Shown: positions 45,795 to 53,872 of the stretch, piece by piece | How positions within the stretch are numbered: the stretch's first letter is position 1 | Layout of the letters: the number at the start of each line of letters is the position of its first letter | NCBI RefSeq assembly: GCF_016918075.2 | Contig: NZ_JAERPS020000005.1 | Coordinates: 62,001-126,000 of the forward strand | From: Rheinheimera maricola | GTDB lineage: Bacteria > Pseudomonadota > Gammaproteobacteria > Enterobacterales > Alteromonadaceae | DNA length: 64,000 bases | Direction: 5' to 3' | The notes under the pieces: model-generated | The model's input: only the letters and a program-made list of their open reading frames with translations | What the model was told of the DNA's origin: nothing | Database searches by the model: none | Translations under genes and position numbers: made by a program

Positions 45795-47779
45795 GGCTGC
45801 ACATCCTCAACAGCATTAGGCGTCTGATCCAACCACGCCAATCCCTCTTGTATGTATTTGGGGACAAGCCAATCTGTATGTTTAATACAGTAATCAATCG
45901 CAAAATCAGCTTTGCTCTTTTTACCTATTTCCTTTGCCTTGTTAAAAACTGCAATTTCAAGTGCATCACCAGTTAGCTTATCGAGCTCAAACAATTGGCT
46001 ATTTGCCAGAATAAATGCATCTTCAAAACTACGGCCACATAAACCACTGACATCTTCATTTACCTGGAACGCAAGCCGTCTGCATCCGTGAATTTTTGAA
46101 TCAGAATCTTTAGCACGAACAGCTGCCAAATCAGAGTAACCATCCCCACCAAACCATTTTGAAATCCCTACGTTACTTGACCTGTCCCCCTGGCTTACCA
46201 TTACTCCAGAATGATTTTGCTTTGAATCTACTGAATCAAGATCAGTTATAAAGAGGGTCTTCAGCTCCAGAAAATCAATGAATTTATAGAAGTGATGCGC
46301 ATATGCCCCACCAATCTCTACTAAGGATAGGTATTTTTGTTTTAAGTTAGTCCCTGTCGTGGAATCCACTTTTTTGATCATTTCAGGCAACAGTATTCTC
46401 TCTGTTGCACCTTCAACGAGAATGGCCCGGTCAGCAAAATACAAATCGCACTTTGTTAACGTCAGATATTTATGCAAGAACTCTTTATCACTTGCATCCT
46501 CAGGACCGCGAAAGGCAATTCCAAGGTCTTTTACCCTAGTCTCATCTCCACTTTTTGAGAGAAAATATCGAATTTTGCTAAAATCAGCTTCGTTGGCAAT
46601 ATGTGAGGAATGCGTACTAACGATAAATTGTACAGGCCACACTTGCTGATCATTTAACTCTCTCTGGAACTGTCCAACAATCAATTCAAGTTGCCGAATG
46701 AACACTTCCTGCATTTGCGGATGAAGGTGAGCTTCGGGCTCTTCAATAAAAATAACATGCCCTTTCGGAGGCGTTTGATAGCTTTGAAACTCTCGGAAAT
46801 ACTCGTAAATGCGGAACAAAATGAATATTAAGTTCCGCATTCCTAAACCATTATAGGTTTCAGGCAAAGTAAAGTGATCGTCACGTTGGTAATAGACTCT
46901 TGTGTGGCTTTCCAACAGTGACTTCACATTAAGCTCGGTTGCAGCACTTAAGTTAGGATCATGCAGCCCCGGATAACCAAAAATAGTTAAGGTTGGCAGT
47001 AGTGCCTGAACTTTTTCTTGAAAGTCAGTATCTACTCTCTGTTGCAGCTCTTCGACAACAGTATTGATTTCATTCGATTGAGCTTTAAAAGCATCCGGCG
47101 CACCAACACTGCTCGAACTTTTGAAAATGTTTCCTAACGACTTACCCAGCACATCACGTTCATTATGCGTTTCATCATCTAAACCTCGTTGAGCATTTAT
47201 GAGCCCCGATAGCAGCAACTTTTTAAAGGATGCAAACTCAACACGAACTTTGTTGTCTGGGTTAGTTGGTTCTATAGCATAGACGACAGCTTCGTAATAA
47301 TGCTCAATACGCTTTCTAAGCTCAGAGAAATACTGCTTGCGATTTTCATTGTCGAACTGGCTAAAAAATTCAGCAATCTTGCCATCTTTTAATTGATATG
47401 AAACCAGGATAATCGTATCAAACAACTTATCATCAAAATCGATTATAAAATCGCCTAAAACACCATATTCATCAGCATTATCACGATAATTAACCTGCAG
47501 CTCTAACTCAATCGTTGGAAGTATTGGCCTAACAGCATCGTCTTCCGCACCGCCTCTTACAGCATTTAACGCTTCTTCAAAACCTTTCAGGCAAGATTGG
47601 TTGAAATCTTCGTAACGCACCTTAGGCCCAGCGGGGTTCAGAAAGCTACGAAATGCCTCAGCAAATGACGTTTTCCCAGTGTTGTTACGCCCAACAATTA
47701 ATGTTGTTTTATCATCAATTGAAAACGAAACATCTTTCAGCAAACGATAGTTTTTAATGCGCACATTTTTAATATTCAT
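45791..47779 (-). CDS. gajA: GajA-like OLD-family ATPase/TOPRIM nuclease
   Basis: This 662-aa protein has an N-terminal ABC-type ATPase (IKNYRLLKDVSFSI, Walker A LIVGRNNTGKTSF at ~28-40, a long coiled insert, YNGLGMRNLIFI signature, Walker B HVIFIEEPEAHLHP, STHSSHI). The C-terminal TOPRIM domain has AILVEGATERILLPEMI and TLFITDLDSVDS (Glu and D-x-D metal residues). This is the OLD nuclease layout of GajA, which cleaves DNA when nucleotides are depleted during phage infection. It is the first gene of a coupled operon. It is longer than the reference GajA (about 578 aa), so the subtype may differ. Confidence 0.88.
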   Translation of the reverse strand: MNIKNVRIKNYRLLKDVSFSIDDKTTLIVGRNNTGKTSFAEAFRSFLNPAGPKVRYEDFNQSCLKGFEEALNAVRGGAEDDAVRPILPTIELELQVNYRDNADEYGVLGDFIIDFDDKLFDTIILVSYQLKDGKIAEFFSQFDNENRKQYFSELRKRIEHYYEAVVYAIEPTNPDNKVRVEFASFKKLLLSGLINAQRGLDDETHNERDVLGKSLGNIFKSSSSVGAPDAFKAQSNEINTVVEELQQRVDTDFQEKVQALLPTLTIFGYPGLHDPNLSAATELNVKSLLESHTRVYYQRDDHFTLPETYNGLGMRNLIFILFRIYEYFREFQSYQTPPKGHVIFIEEPEAHLHPQMQEVFIRQLELIVGQFQRELNDQQVWPVQFIVSTHSSHIANEADFSKIRYFLSKSGDETRVKDLGIAFRGPEDASDKEFLHKYLTLTKCDLYFADRAILVEGATERILLPEMIKKVDSTTGTNLKQKYLSLVEIGGAYAHHFYKFIDFLELKTLFITDLDSVDSKQNHSGVMVSQGDRSSNVGISKWFGGDGYSDLAAVRAKDSDSKIHGCRRLAFQVNEDVSGLCGRSFEDAFILANSQLFELDKLTGDALEIAVFNKAKEIGKKSKADFAIDYCIKHTDWLVPKYIQEGLAWLDQTPNAVEDVQP

Positions 47780-47829
47780 TTTTCATCCCTGAAATAAATC
47801 TATAGCTGACCGGAAAAAGTTTCTTTGGA

Positions 47830-48033
47830 TTAAAGTACTGCTGAATGTTTGCGTTGGGGGAACACCGGCGGCTGTAATTTGGCGTTAATCAATCCGACAA
47901 ACTTTTCCAACAGGCTGCGCATTTTCATCAGTGCACTTTGTGGATCACTACAAGCGTAATCCTGGGTAAAAGCAGCCATCTGGTAAAGCTCGGGTAGCGC
48001 TTCAAGATGTTTAAAATTTGCAGCTTGCTTCAT
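47830..48033 (-). pseudogene. N-terminal stub of an HsdR-like/DUF4145 helicase gene
   Basis: This 67-aa ORF starts MKQAANFKHLEALPELYQMAAF and has DPQSALMKMRSLLEKFVGLI. That is the conserved start of type I restriction (HsdR-like) and related helicase proteins, where NFxFL...LA...AE.y...DP..aLiKLR.f.E occurs. The homology stops at about residue 58 and the ORF closes nine residues later. It is therefore probably a truncated gene whose middle was replaced by the Gabija-like block. It could still be translated: AGGA lies upstream. Confidence 0.6.
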
Positions 48034-48166
48034 TGCGGTGTATTCCTGAAATCCTTACCAAAAAAACTTAGCACCTAATATTGCTCGGTTAAATTTTCTG
48101 TATGCCTTCAATATATTGCTGCAACTTAAATGACGCAACTAAATTAGGTACTCAGAGCGATTACTA

Positions 48167-48478
48167 TCACCGTAGCCGTTTAAATGCCGGTTCGTCGAAG
48201 TAATCATAATCGCCCAGCTTTAACGCCTGTTGGCGGCGGGTTTGCTCTTTGGGCTTACGCTCGGCAATACTGACGCCGAACACGTCCTGGTGTACCTGCT
48301 CCATCAGTTGCTGCACTTCGGTGCGGCTGCAAAGCTCTAATAACTCACCAGCATGGATAAAACCCTGAGTGCGCAGGCGTAGATCTGCATTGTCTTTATC
48401 CGCCTTGCTGGCCTGAAAGATATCGCTAAATTGCTGTTTCAGGTTGATGAAAAACAGCTCGCGCTGGGCGTAGTTCAT
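48167..48478 (-). CDS. Hypothetical protein in a defence-linked locus
   Basis: This 103-aa protein is charged and helical, starting MNYAQRELFFINLKQQFSDIFQ and ending FDEPAFKRLR. A good AGGAG lies ahead of the start. It is divergent from the WYL regulator and next to the HsdR-like stub, so it probably belonged to the same ancestral operon. I recognise no family. Confidence 0.6.
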   Translation of the reverse strand: MNYAQRELFFINLKQQFSDIFQASKADKDNADLRLRTQGFIHAGELLELCSRTEVQQLMEQVHQDVFGVSIAERKPKEQTRRQQALKLGDYDYFDEPAFKRLR

Positions 48479-48748
48479 TTGCTCTCCTTATTTTGCTTGA
48501 GGTGGCATCCCTGCCTGGTTAATCCCTGTTACATCCTGTCGATGCATCCTGCATCTGCTTCTGGCCTACTGTAACTGTCATCAACAGTGACATGTCATCC
48601 GTGTACTGTCATATTAGGGCGTTTCGAAATTGACGCCATACTGTGCAGGTGTTCAGTGTATGGTTTTCAGGCAGATAGATTAGCTTTTATCCGCGTTGGC
48701 ATTTTTATACCAGGCAAAATGACATAAATTGCCAAATAGGAATGTATC

Positions 48749-48763
48749 TACTGCTACACAGTA
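48749..48763. promoter_or_regulatory. Possible operator of the WYL regulator
   Basis: TACTG-CTACA-CAGTA is a perfect 5-bp inverted repeat with 5-bp spacer, 20 bp ahead of the WYL gene start. ACTGT-N11-ACAGT occurs upstream (48569-48589). CapW/BrxR-type regulators bind such dyads near their own gene; binding here is inferred. Confidence 0.4.
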
Positions 48764-48783
48764 AAAACACAGGTAATAACACT

Positions 48784-49653
48784 ATGGAAGTAACTAATAC
48801 AGGCTGGCCTATACGCTGGGAGCTACTAATGCGCTACCGGCTGATTGAGATAGTGGCGCTATGGGAAGGCCGTTTAACCACTAACCATTTATGCAACAGC
48901 TTTGGCATCGCCCGCCAGCAGGCATCGAAAGACATTAATGCTTATTTGCGAGATGTTGCGCCGGGTAATTTGGTGTATGACAGTAAACTTAAAGGCTATA
49001 AGCCTAGTGACACCTTTACGCCGAAAGTAACCAGCGGCCTGGCTGATGAGTACTTGCATGCCCTTGCCAGCAGCAAAGACTTCGCCCACACCTTTAGCCA
49101 ACTTGATTTAGGCTTTGCCCATACCGAAATGCTAAGCCCGCCACTGCGCCAGGTAAACCCGGATATTTTACGCGCTCTGGTGCAAGCCGCCCGCGACGGT
49201 AAAAAGATTGATATGGGCTATGTATCGCTAACCAGCCCGGATGAAGAAAGCCGCATAATTGCGCCGCATACCCTGGTATGCACGCCACTGCGCTGGCATG
49301 TTCGCGCGTATTGCGAGAGAAACCGTGACTTTCGGGATTTTGTGCTCAGCCGCTTTCGCGGTATTAATGATATTGAAGGCGATGCTGATATGCACCGGGA
49401 AGATGATGTGCGCTGGAATAGCATGGTGAATATTATTCTGGTGCCCGACTCACGCTTAACTGATTACCAAAAAGCCATTATTGCCGAAGATTACAATATG
49501 CAAGATGGCAAACGAGTGATACCGGTGCGCTCTGCCTTAGTGCCTTATGCCGTGCAAGCGCTAAACCTGGATTTGGCCAAAATAGAAGCCCGCCCGGAGG
49601 CGCAGCAAATTATGGTGGCGAATTTAGACGAAGTGCGCGGCCATGCGTTTTAA
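48784..49653 (+). CDS. WYL-domain transcriptional regulator (CapW/BrxR-like)
   Basis: This 289-aa protein has an N-terminal winged helix (RYRLIEIVALWEGRLTTNHLCNSFGIARQQASKDINAYL), a central WYL domain (KIDMGYVSLTSPDEESRIIAPHTLVCTPLRWHVRAYCERNRDFRDFVLSRF) and a C-terminal WCX extension. This wHTH-WYL-WCX layout is that of CapW/BrxR repressors, which control CBASS, BREX and other defence loci. An open frame begins 14 codons earlier (48742), but ATG 48784 (MEVTNTGWPIRWELL) aligns better. It is divergent from the defence operons. Confidence 0.88.
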   Translation: MEVTNTGWPIRWELLMRYRLIEIVALWEGRLTTNHLCNSFGIARQQASKDINAYLRDVAPGNLVYDSKLKGYKPSDTFTPKVTSGLADEYLHALASSKDFAHTFSQLDLGFAHTEMLSPPLRQVNPDILRALVQAARDGKKIDMGYVSLTSPDEESRIIAPHTLVCTPLRWHVRAYCERNRDFRDFVLSRFRGINDIEGDADMHREDDVRWNSMVNIILVPDSRLTDYQKAIIAEDYNMQDGKRVIPVRSALVPYAVQALNLDLAKIEARPEAQQIMVANLDEVRGHAF

Positions 49654-49762
49654 TGGGAATATGTAACATTAAGATACAGGTTAATTTTTACCCGGCGCGT
49701 TAAGGCTTTTCAAAAATTGGCCGACAACCTAAGCTCAGGCAATGCAAATAGGAGCCATCGCC

Positions 49763-50041
49763 ATGAGCAAACACACAACGCCAAACGTGACTGAACAGCA
49801 AACCAATGAACTACGTTACCTGCACAAAGTAATGCAGGCTATTCAGATTTTAGGTGAGCAGCCAAGCCTTTGTGTTGTGGCCTACGGCAAAATATGGCGC
49901 TACGGCGATTTACTTAAAACCGCCGTACGTTACGCTGAACTTGCCGAGTTGCATGGCTATGATACCAGCGCCTTTAAGCACTGGTTTCAAAAAGACATGG
50001 CCGTATTTGCCCAGTACGGCGTGGCACTGCGGGTTAGCTAA
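49763..50041 (+). CDS. Hypothetical protein
   Basis: This 92-aa protein starts MSKHTTPNVTEQQTNELRYLHKV, with GGAG upstream of the ATG. It is a mixed hydrophilic helical protein (DLLKTAVRYAELAELHGYD, HWFQKDMAVFAQYG). An earlier in-frame start at 49742 has no ribosome site. I do not recognise it. It is downstream of the WYL gene and convergent with the next ORF. Confidence 0.6.
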   Translation: MSKHTTPNVTEQQTNELRYLHKVMQAIQILGEQPSLCVVAYGKIWRYGDLLKTAVRYAELAELHGYDTSAFKHWFQKDMAVFAQYGVALRVS

Positions 50042-50047
50042 GCAATT

Positions 50048-50320
50048 TTAGCCAAGCCCCGCTATTTCCTCTGCGGTGTAGTATTCATCCGGCAGGTAAA
50101 CATGATTTAGCATGGCAACCACGCCACTGACAAAGTTTTCATCTTTGGTCATTTTCATTAGCTTTGCGCCAATACGCTGAATACGGATCTCTGTTATCTG
50201 CTCAGCAAAAAGGTCAAGTTGCGTCGCGCCATACGCCTCTTCACTGAGGTTAAACTCCTTATCAATAACAAGCTGTGCCACTTCAAGCTGCGATATTAAA
50301 GTTTTGGTTACTGAATTCAT
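50048..50320 (-). CDS. Hypothetical protein
   Basis: This 90-aa protein starts MNSVTKTLISQLEVAQLVIDKEFNLSEEAYGA and ends DEYYTAEEIAGLG. It is mostly helical and acidic. GGAG lies ahead of the start. Its stop is 7 bp from that of the convergent gene. No family recognised. Confidence 0.6.
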   Translation of the reverse strand: MNSVTKTLISQLEVAQLVIDKEFNLSEEAYGATQLDLFAEQITEIRIQRIGAKLMKMTKDENFVSGVVAMLNHVYLPDEYYTAEEIAGLG

Positions 50321-50404
50321 TTGATGCTCCGAGATAGTTGTGGAATTCAGAACTAAATGCGCTCAGGCCTAACGAACTTTTCGCGATTTGTAGCAAATAA
50401 AAAT

Positions 50405-50430
50405 GAAAAACCCCGGTTTTTACGCCGGGG
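50405..50430 (-). terminator. Rho-independent terminator for the membrane-protein gene
   Basis: CCCCGG and CCGGGG (50411-50416 and 50425-50430) pair. On the minus strand the stem is followed by TTTTTCATTT, 29 bp after the stop of the 97-aa gene. Confidence 0.85.
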
Positions 50431-50458
50431 CCTTTCGAGGACAACCTTTTGAATTTTG

Positions 50459-50752
50459 CTATCTGTTTAGATAGCGCCTGATATACCAGCAGGCTGCTAA
50501 AGGTGCATACACCAGTGGGTAAACCAGCGCATTCACGACATCATGGCCACGCCGCTTTGCGTGTATGTTATAAGCGGCATAGCCAATCATGCCACAGGTA
50601 TCAATTACGCTGATTAGAAACAGCAGATACACCGCTTTATCTTTATCAGGTTCATGCATCAGTATATTTACCAGTGGGCTAAACATTACCACCACAACTA
50701 ATGCACCTAACAACTCACAACCTAATGTTTTAATGCCTCTCATGCACGCCAC
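50459..50752 (-). CDS. Small polytopic membrane protein
   Basis: This 97-aa protein has three hydrophobic helices (LLGALVVVVMFSPLVNIL, AVYLLFLISVIDTCGMIGYAAYN and ALVYPLVYAPLAACWYI). It has no recognised family. It lies downstream of the lipoprotein gene on the same strand and is followed by a terminator. Confidence 0.65.
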   Translation of the reverse strand: MACMRGIKTLGCELLGALVVVVMFSPLVNILMHEPDKDKAVYLLFLISVIDTCGMIGYAAYNIHAKRRGHDVVNALVYPLVYAPLAACWYIRRYLNR

Positions 50753-50794
50753 GTCCCATTAGCCCATGCTTGTCAGGAAATACAGCCTCAACAT

Positions 50795-52003
50795 TTAGAT
50801 TACCCAACCTGGCATATCTTTGTACTTAACGTCACCGGTTTTGAACAATGTTTTTTCCACATTGGTATCCACCACCTTATACTTGATTGCCATACCGATA
50901 TTTATGCTTTTAACCAAATCAGCTTTTCTAATATTGTTAAATGATTTTCTAGAGTAAATACTGTATTTATGCAACATGATGTCTTTATTGATTGACCTGG
51001 GCGGTAACGACAAATTCAGGTTTGATAAGTTTTTAATTTCGTCTCCTACATATAGCGACAGACTGTCGATTGTCACATAAGAATCGGTTAAATTAGTTAA
51101 AGTCATTACGCCATGTCTGTCTGACGTTGCAGAAACGTACGTATCCGATGCTTTAAACATCGGTGCATAACCGTAGTTCCTTACCCTATCTATCTTGTAA
51201 ACAACAGGTTTAATCTCAAGTTCATCTAACGGCCCCCATTCCTGCTCGCATCCCGAGATGGTATGGAAAAATGACTCTAAACCTTCACAACGCAGAGTGA
51301 AGCGAGTTTTTGCATAATCGTTATTTGCAACCTCTTGAAGTTTCGATCTGAATTCATTTGAAGATTGCCAAAAAAAAGATGCCCCGGAATACGTTCTAAT
51401 TGGGTCATTTTTAACGATATAGACTTTAGGTGTACCATCATATAGTTGGCTATTGTCATTCACGACGAGCGCTCCGGGTAGCTTAGCGTTTAGGTACTGC
51501 CATCGTTTATCAAATTCAGCTTGCTTGTCAGCAAAAAATTGGGGGGATTGATGGTAGATTTTATTAAACTCAGCGATGAGTTGCTCCCTAGGTTGCGCTA
51601 CCAAGGCTTCTGCTAAGGCTTTTTCAAATAATTCTTCGTCGAAGCTAATAGTGTTGTGCTTGATGTTTTTGATTCTAAACATTGCCAATTTATCCTGCTT
51701 ACACTCAGGATCTTCGTCCGTCTTTTTATCACCCGCACTAATGCCTTCATCACACTTAACTAATGCCGTTTTGATGTTATGTCTCAAGGTATTCAGATTG
51801 ATAACATTGCTCACCGCCCCGAAAGAAAAATCACGAAAGAAATAGCGCCCTTCAGGGGTCACATCAAGCTTTGCGAATACCGTAAAATCAGAAACAATTT
51901 TCTCTGGCACAGGTCTCACTTTTACCTTATTACTAGCACAACCTGCCACAAAAAAGACGGCAGCCAGTGCGGTTAAGCCAAAACGTTTATTAAAACAATC
52001 CAT
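50795..52003 (-). CDS. Predicted lipoprotein, unknown function
   Basis: This 402-aa protein has a lipobox signal (FGLTALAAVFFVAGCAS, Cys at about residue 22) and a mature region starting KVKVRPVPEKIVSDFTV. A Cys-containing segment (CDEGISAGDKKTDEDPEC) and several beta-rich blocks follow. No family is recognised. It is monocistronic or in an operon with the 97-aa membrane protein. A role in the envelope is inferred from the signal only. Confidence 0.72.
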   Translation of the reverse strand: MDCFNKRFGLTALAAVFFVAGCASNKVKVRPVPEKIVSDFTVFAKLDVTPEGRYFFRDFSFGAVSNVINLNTLRHNIKTALVKCDEGISAGDKKTDEDPECKQDKLAMFRIKNIKHNTISFDEELFEKALAEALVAQPREQLIAEFNKIYHQSPQFFADKQAEFDKRWQYLNAKLPGALVVNDNSQLYDGTPKVYIVKNDPIRTYSGASFFWQSSNEFRSKLQEVANNDYAKTRFTLRCEGLESFFHTISGCEQEWGPLDELEIKPVVYKIDRVRNYGYAPMFKASDTYVSATSDRHGVMTLTNLTDSYVTIDSLSLYVGDEIKNLSNLNLSLPPRSINKDIMLHKYSIYSRKSFNNIRKADLVKSINIGMAIKYKVVDTNVEKTLFKTGDVKYKDMPGWVI

Positions 52004-52162
52004 TAGAAATCTCCAACACTTCTCATTACTTGCCTGAATCTACTTCAAGACGTTCTTATTTAACCCATGCCACAACACGAATGTCCCCGGCTTTGGGAAG
52101 GGTTAATTCTACCTATTTGGTTCCTTTTTGGAACATTTTTATATGCAGATTACTGTGCGCTC

Positions 52163-52417
52163 ATGAAAACAATCCATGACCCCAGATATCAAAGTGCCAT
52201 CAAATGGTTAGCTGCTGCCCGCAAGCAGCAGGGCCTGACGGTGCGCCAATTCGCCGAATTGATGGGGCACAGTCATTCCTGGGTGGTTAAAGTTGAGAAA
52301 TGCGACATCTCGCTGGATGTGCTTGAATTTATCAACTATTGCAAAGCCCTGAAGTTAGATCCCGTCGAGGGCTACCGGCTTATGCTTCCCGCACAGAGTA
52401 CTCCCGCTAATCCTTAA
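52163..52417 (+). CDS. XRE-family helix-turn-helix protein
   Basis: This 84-aa protein starts MKTIHDPRYQSAIKWLAAARKQQG, then LTVRQFAELMGHSHSWVVKVEKCDISLDVLEFINYCKALKLDP. That is a full XRE/Cro helix-turn-helix domain, expected to bind DNA as a dimer. The open frame begins 32 codons earlier (52067), but that part is hydrophobic and unlike the family, so I use ATG 52163. No clear ribosome site precedes it. Possible local regulator of the divergent lipoprotein gene. Confidence 0.75.
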   Translation: MKTIHDPRYQSAIKWLAAARKQQGLTVRQFAELMGHSHSWVVKVEKCDISLDVLEFINYCKALKLDPVEGYRLMLPAQSTPANP

Positions 52418-52505
52418 GCTGCTTTTTCCTGGTGCTTTTGTACACCAGCACCACCAGCCCAACCGTTAACAGTAAGATCGGAATTAACCACAAATACTCA
52501 TTCAT
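52407..52505 (-). CDS. Small 32-aa membrane protein
   Basis: This 32-residue ORF reads MNEYLWLIPILLLTVGLVVL, then VYKSTRKKQLKD: one TM helix with a basic cytosolic tail. AGAGGATAG ahead of the ATG is a good ribosome binding site. Its 3' end overlaps the end of the convergent HTH gene by 11 bp. Function unknown. Confidence 0.55.
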   Translation of the reverse strand: MNEYLWLIPILLLTVGLVVLVYKSTRKKQLKD

Positions 52506-52529
52506 CTGTCTATCCTCTGCTCTGAGCGG

Positions 52530-52841
52530 CTACCAGCTATCAAAGCCAGAACCGGTGCTGTAAGAATCATCGAAGGAACTTGAAGAGCCGCTGTCGAACA
52601 TATCCATTGTTGAACAACTGCTGTGATCGTCAAGGCCGGTGACTATGACGTCACAACTAATAGGGGTACTGTTATCAGTGCCGTAAGGGTTACCCACTGA
52701 ATCAAGGCCACCTAGACCACCAACCATCAGCAATCCGCTTGCAGGGTTAACCTCAAGTTGCTCAGACACTGAATCCGTCACAGATTCAAACCGGACAGAG
52801 CCGTCATCAAACAGCCCGCTAAACCAACTATAAAAACTCAT
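52530..52841 (-). CDS. Hypothetical Ser/Asp/Gly-rich protein
   Basis: This 103-aa acidic protein starts MSFYSWFSGLFDDGSVRFESVTD and ends in a low-complexity SSSSFDDSYSTGSGFDSW tail. It is not membrane-bound and has two Cys. I recall similar short proteins in mobile elements but cannot name a family. It lies upstream of the 32-aa membrane gene, on the same strand. Confidence 0.55.
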   Translation of the reverse strand: MSFYSWFSGLFDDGSVRFESVTDSVSEQLEVNPASGLLMVGGLGGLDSVGNPYGTDNSTPISCDVIVTGLDDHSSCSTMDMFDSGSSSSFDDSYSTGSGFDSW

Positions 52842-53266
52842 AACTTTTTCCTTATCGTTTAAATGCCAAAATTCAGCCCGGCTTGTCAGCAGTGTTTAGC
52901 GCTACCAAGCTGAAGCATTTTCCCGAACTTAATTATTTTCGATCGAATAGCAAGCAGATTTTCTGATTACATTTAGGCGGGTAATTGGGACTGGACTTTT
53001 CGCACTGGCAAAGGAGGCTGCTTGAAAGAAAACAGGTTTATGTTTGCAGCACTGAATTCTGCACATACCCTGATTTAACGATATGCGGAGTAAATTTTGC
53101 TTCTGACATAACTGAATCAGTTTAAAAATTTTTAAACCCGCCAACCATATTATTACTACCTACAAAACCCTCTATTGTTAATAAAAACCAAAATTGAAGC
53201 AATTTTATTTACATTTAATTCTCATAAGATAAACTTGAATGAACCTTTCTGCATGGAGCACACAGC
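52842..53266. other. AT-rich intergenic region, no gene supported
   Basis: This stretch upstream of the AHH gene has no convincing ORF. The short open frame at 52929-53144 has no ribosome site. The last 130 bp are strongly AT-rich and presumably carry the promoter of the AHH/immunity operon. Confidence 0.5.
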
Positions 53267-53872
53267 ATGAAAAATGTGACTGAGCCGGTTTATCTCTCTG
53301 TCAGTGATATGGCTGAAGATTTTACTAATGTCACGGGTAACAAACAGTATGGCCAGGCCGCTGCTATGGCCTACGCTATTTACTATCGGGATACGGTTAT
53401 CGACACCGTACGCTACCAGCGTGGCGCTATTGACCAAAAGACGTTAGAACTAAGTCGCCATATTCGTTGGACGCATGCCCGAAAACACAATGAGAAGTTG
53501 TCAAATAACATGCTGGCAGCCGGTCGTGATCGCAAGCAAAACATGTCAGCACACCATATTGTTGCCTGGGATCACCCCCGCGCTGCTAAATCTCGAATTA
53601 GGCTGGCCGCGTATGCCATTGATATAGATAACGAGTGTAACGGGGTATTCCTGCCGCGGTTTCACCGGCATTGCCCACATGAATACCTGCCGAATGCGCA
53701 ATCGCATTCTAAAACGCATACCGACACCTATTTTCTCAATGTCGAGTTTTTACTGGAGGCTACCATTGCAGAAGGCATGGGCCGCAATGCTATTATCTCT
53801 ACCCTGCGTGACGTTGCAGAGGAACTGGAGGACGGCGAGTTCCCGCTGAATAGGAGAATAACTGATGTCTGA
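53267..53872 (+). CDS. AHH-domain nuclease (orphan toxin-like)
   Basis: This 201-aa protein has the AHH motif in MSAHHIVAWDHPRAAKSRIRLAAYAIDIDNECNGVFLP, followed by HRHCPHEYLPNAQSHSKTHTDTYFLNV. The pattern H-H...N...G...L...H...H.HT..Y belongs to the AHH family of HNH/Endo VII-like toxin nucleases. The first ~90 residues are helical and lack any signal, Rhs or pre-toxin delivery domain, so it appears as a stand-alone cytoplasmic protein. It overlaps the next gene by 8 bp, as toxin-immunity pairs often do. Confidence 0.82.
   Translation: MKNVTEPVYLSVSDMAEDFTNVTGNKQYGQAAAMAYAIYYRDTVIDTVRYQRGAIDQKTLELSRHIRWTHARKHNEKLSNNMLAAGRDRKQNMSAHHIVAWDHPRAAKSRIRLAAYAIDIDNECNGVFLPRFHRHCPHEYLPNAQSHSKTHTDTYFLNVEFLLEATIAEGMGRNAIISTLRDVAEELEDGEFPLNRRITDV

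Noticed and set aside
48749..48763. LexA (SOS) box
   Set aside because: TACTG and CAGTA are spaced by 5 bp, not the 10 bp needed for a LexA box.
52929..53144. 71-aa minus-strand frame
   Set aside because: No ribosome site; AT-rich spacer; no family resemblance.
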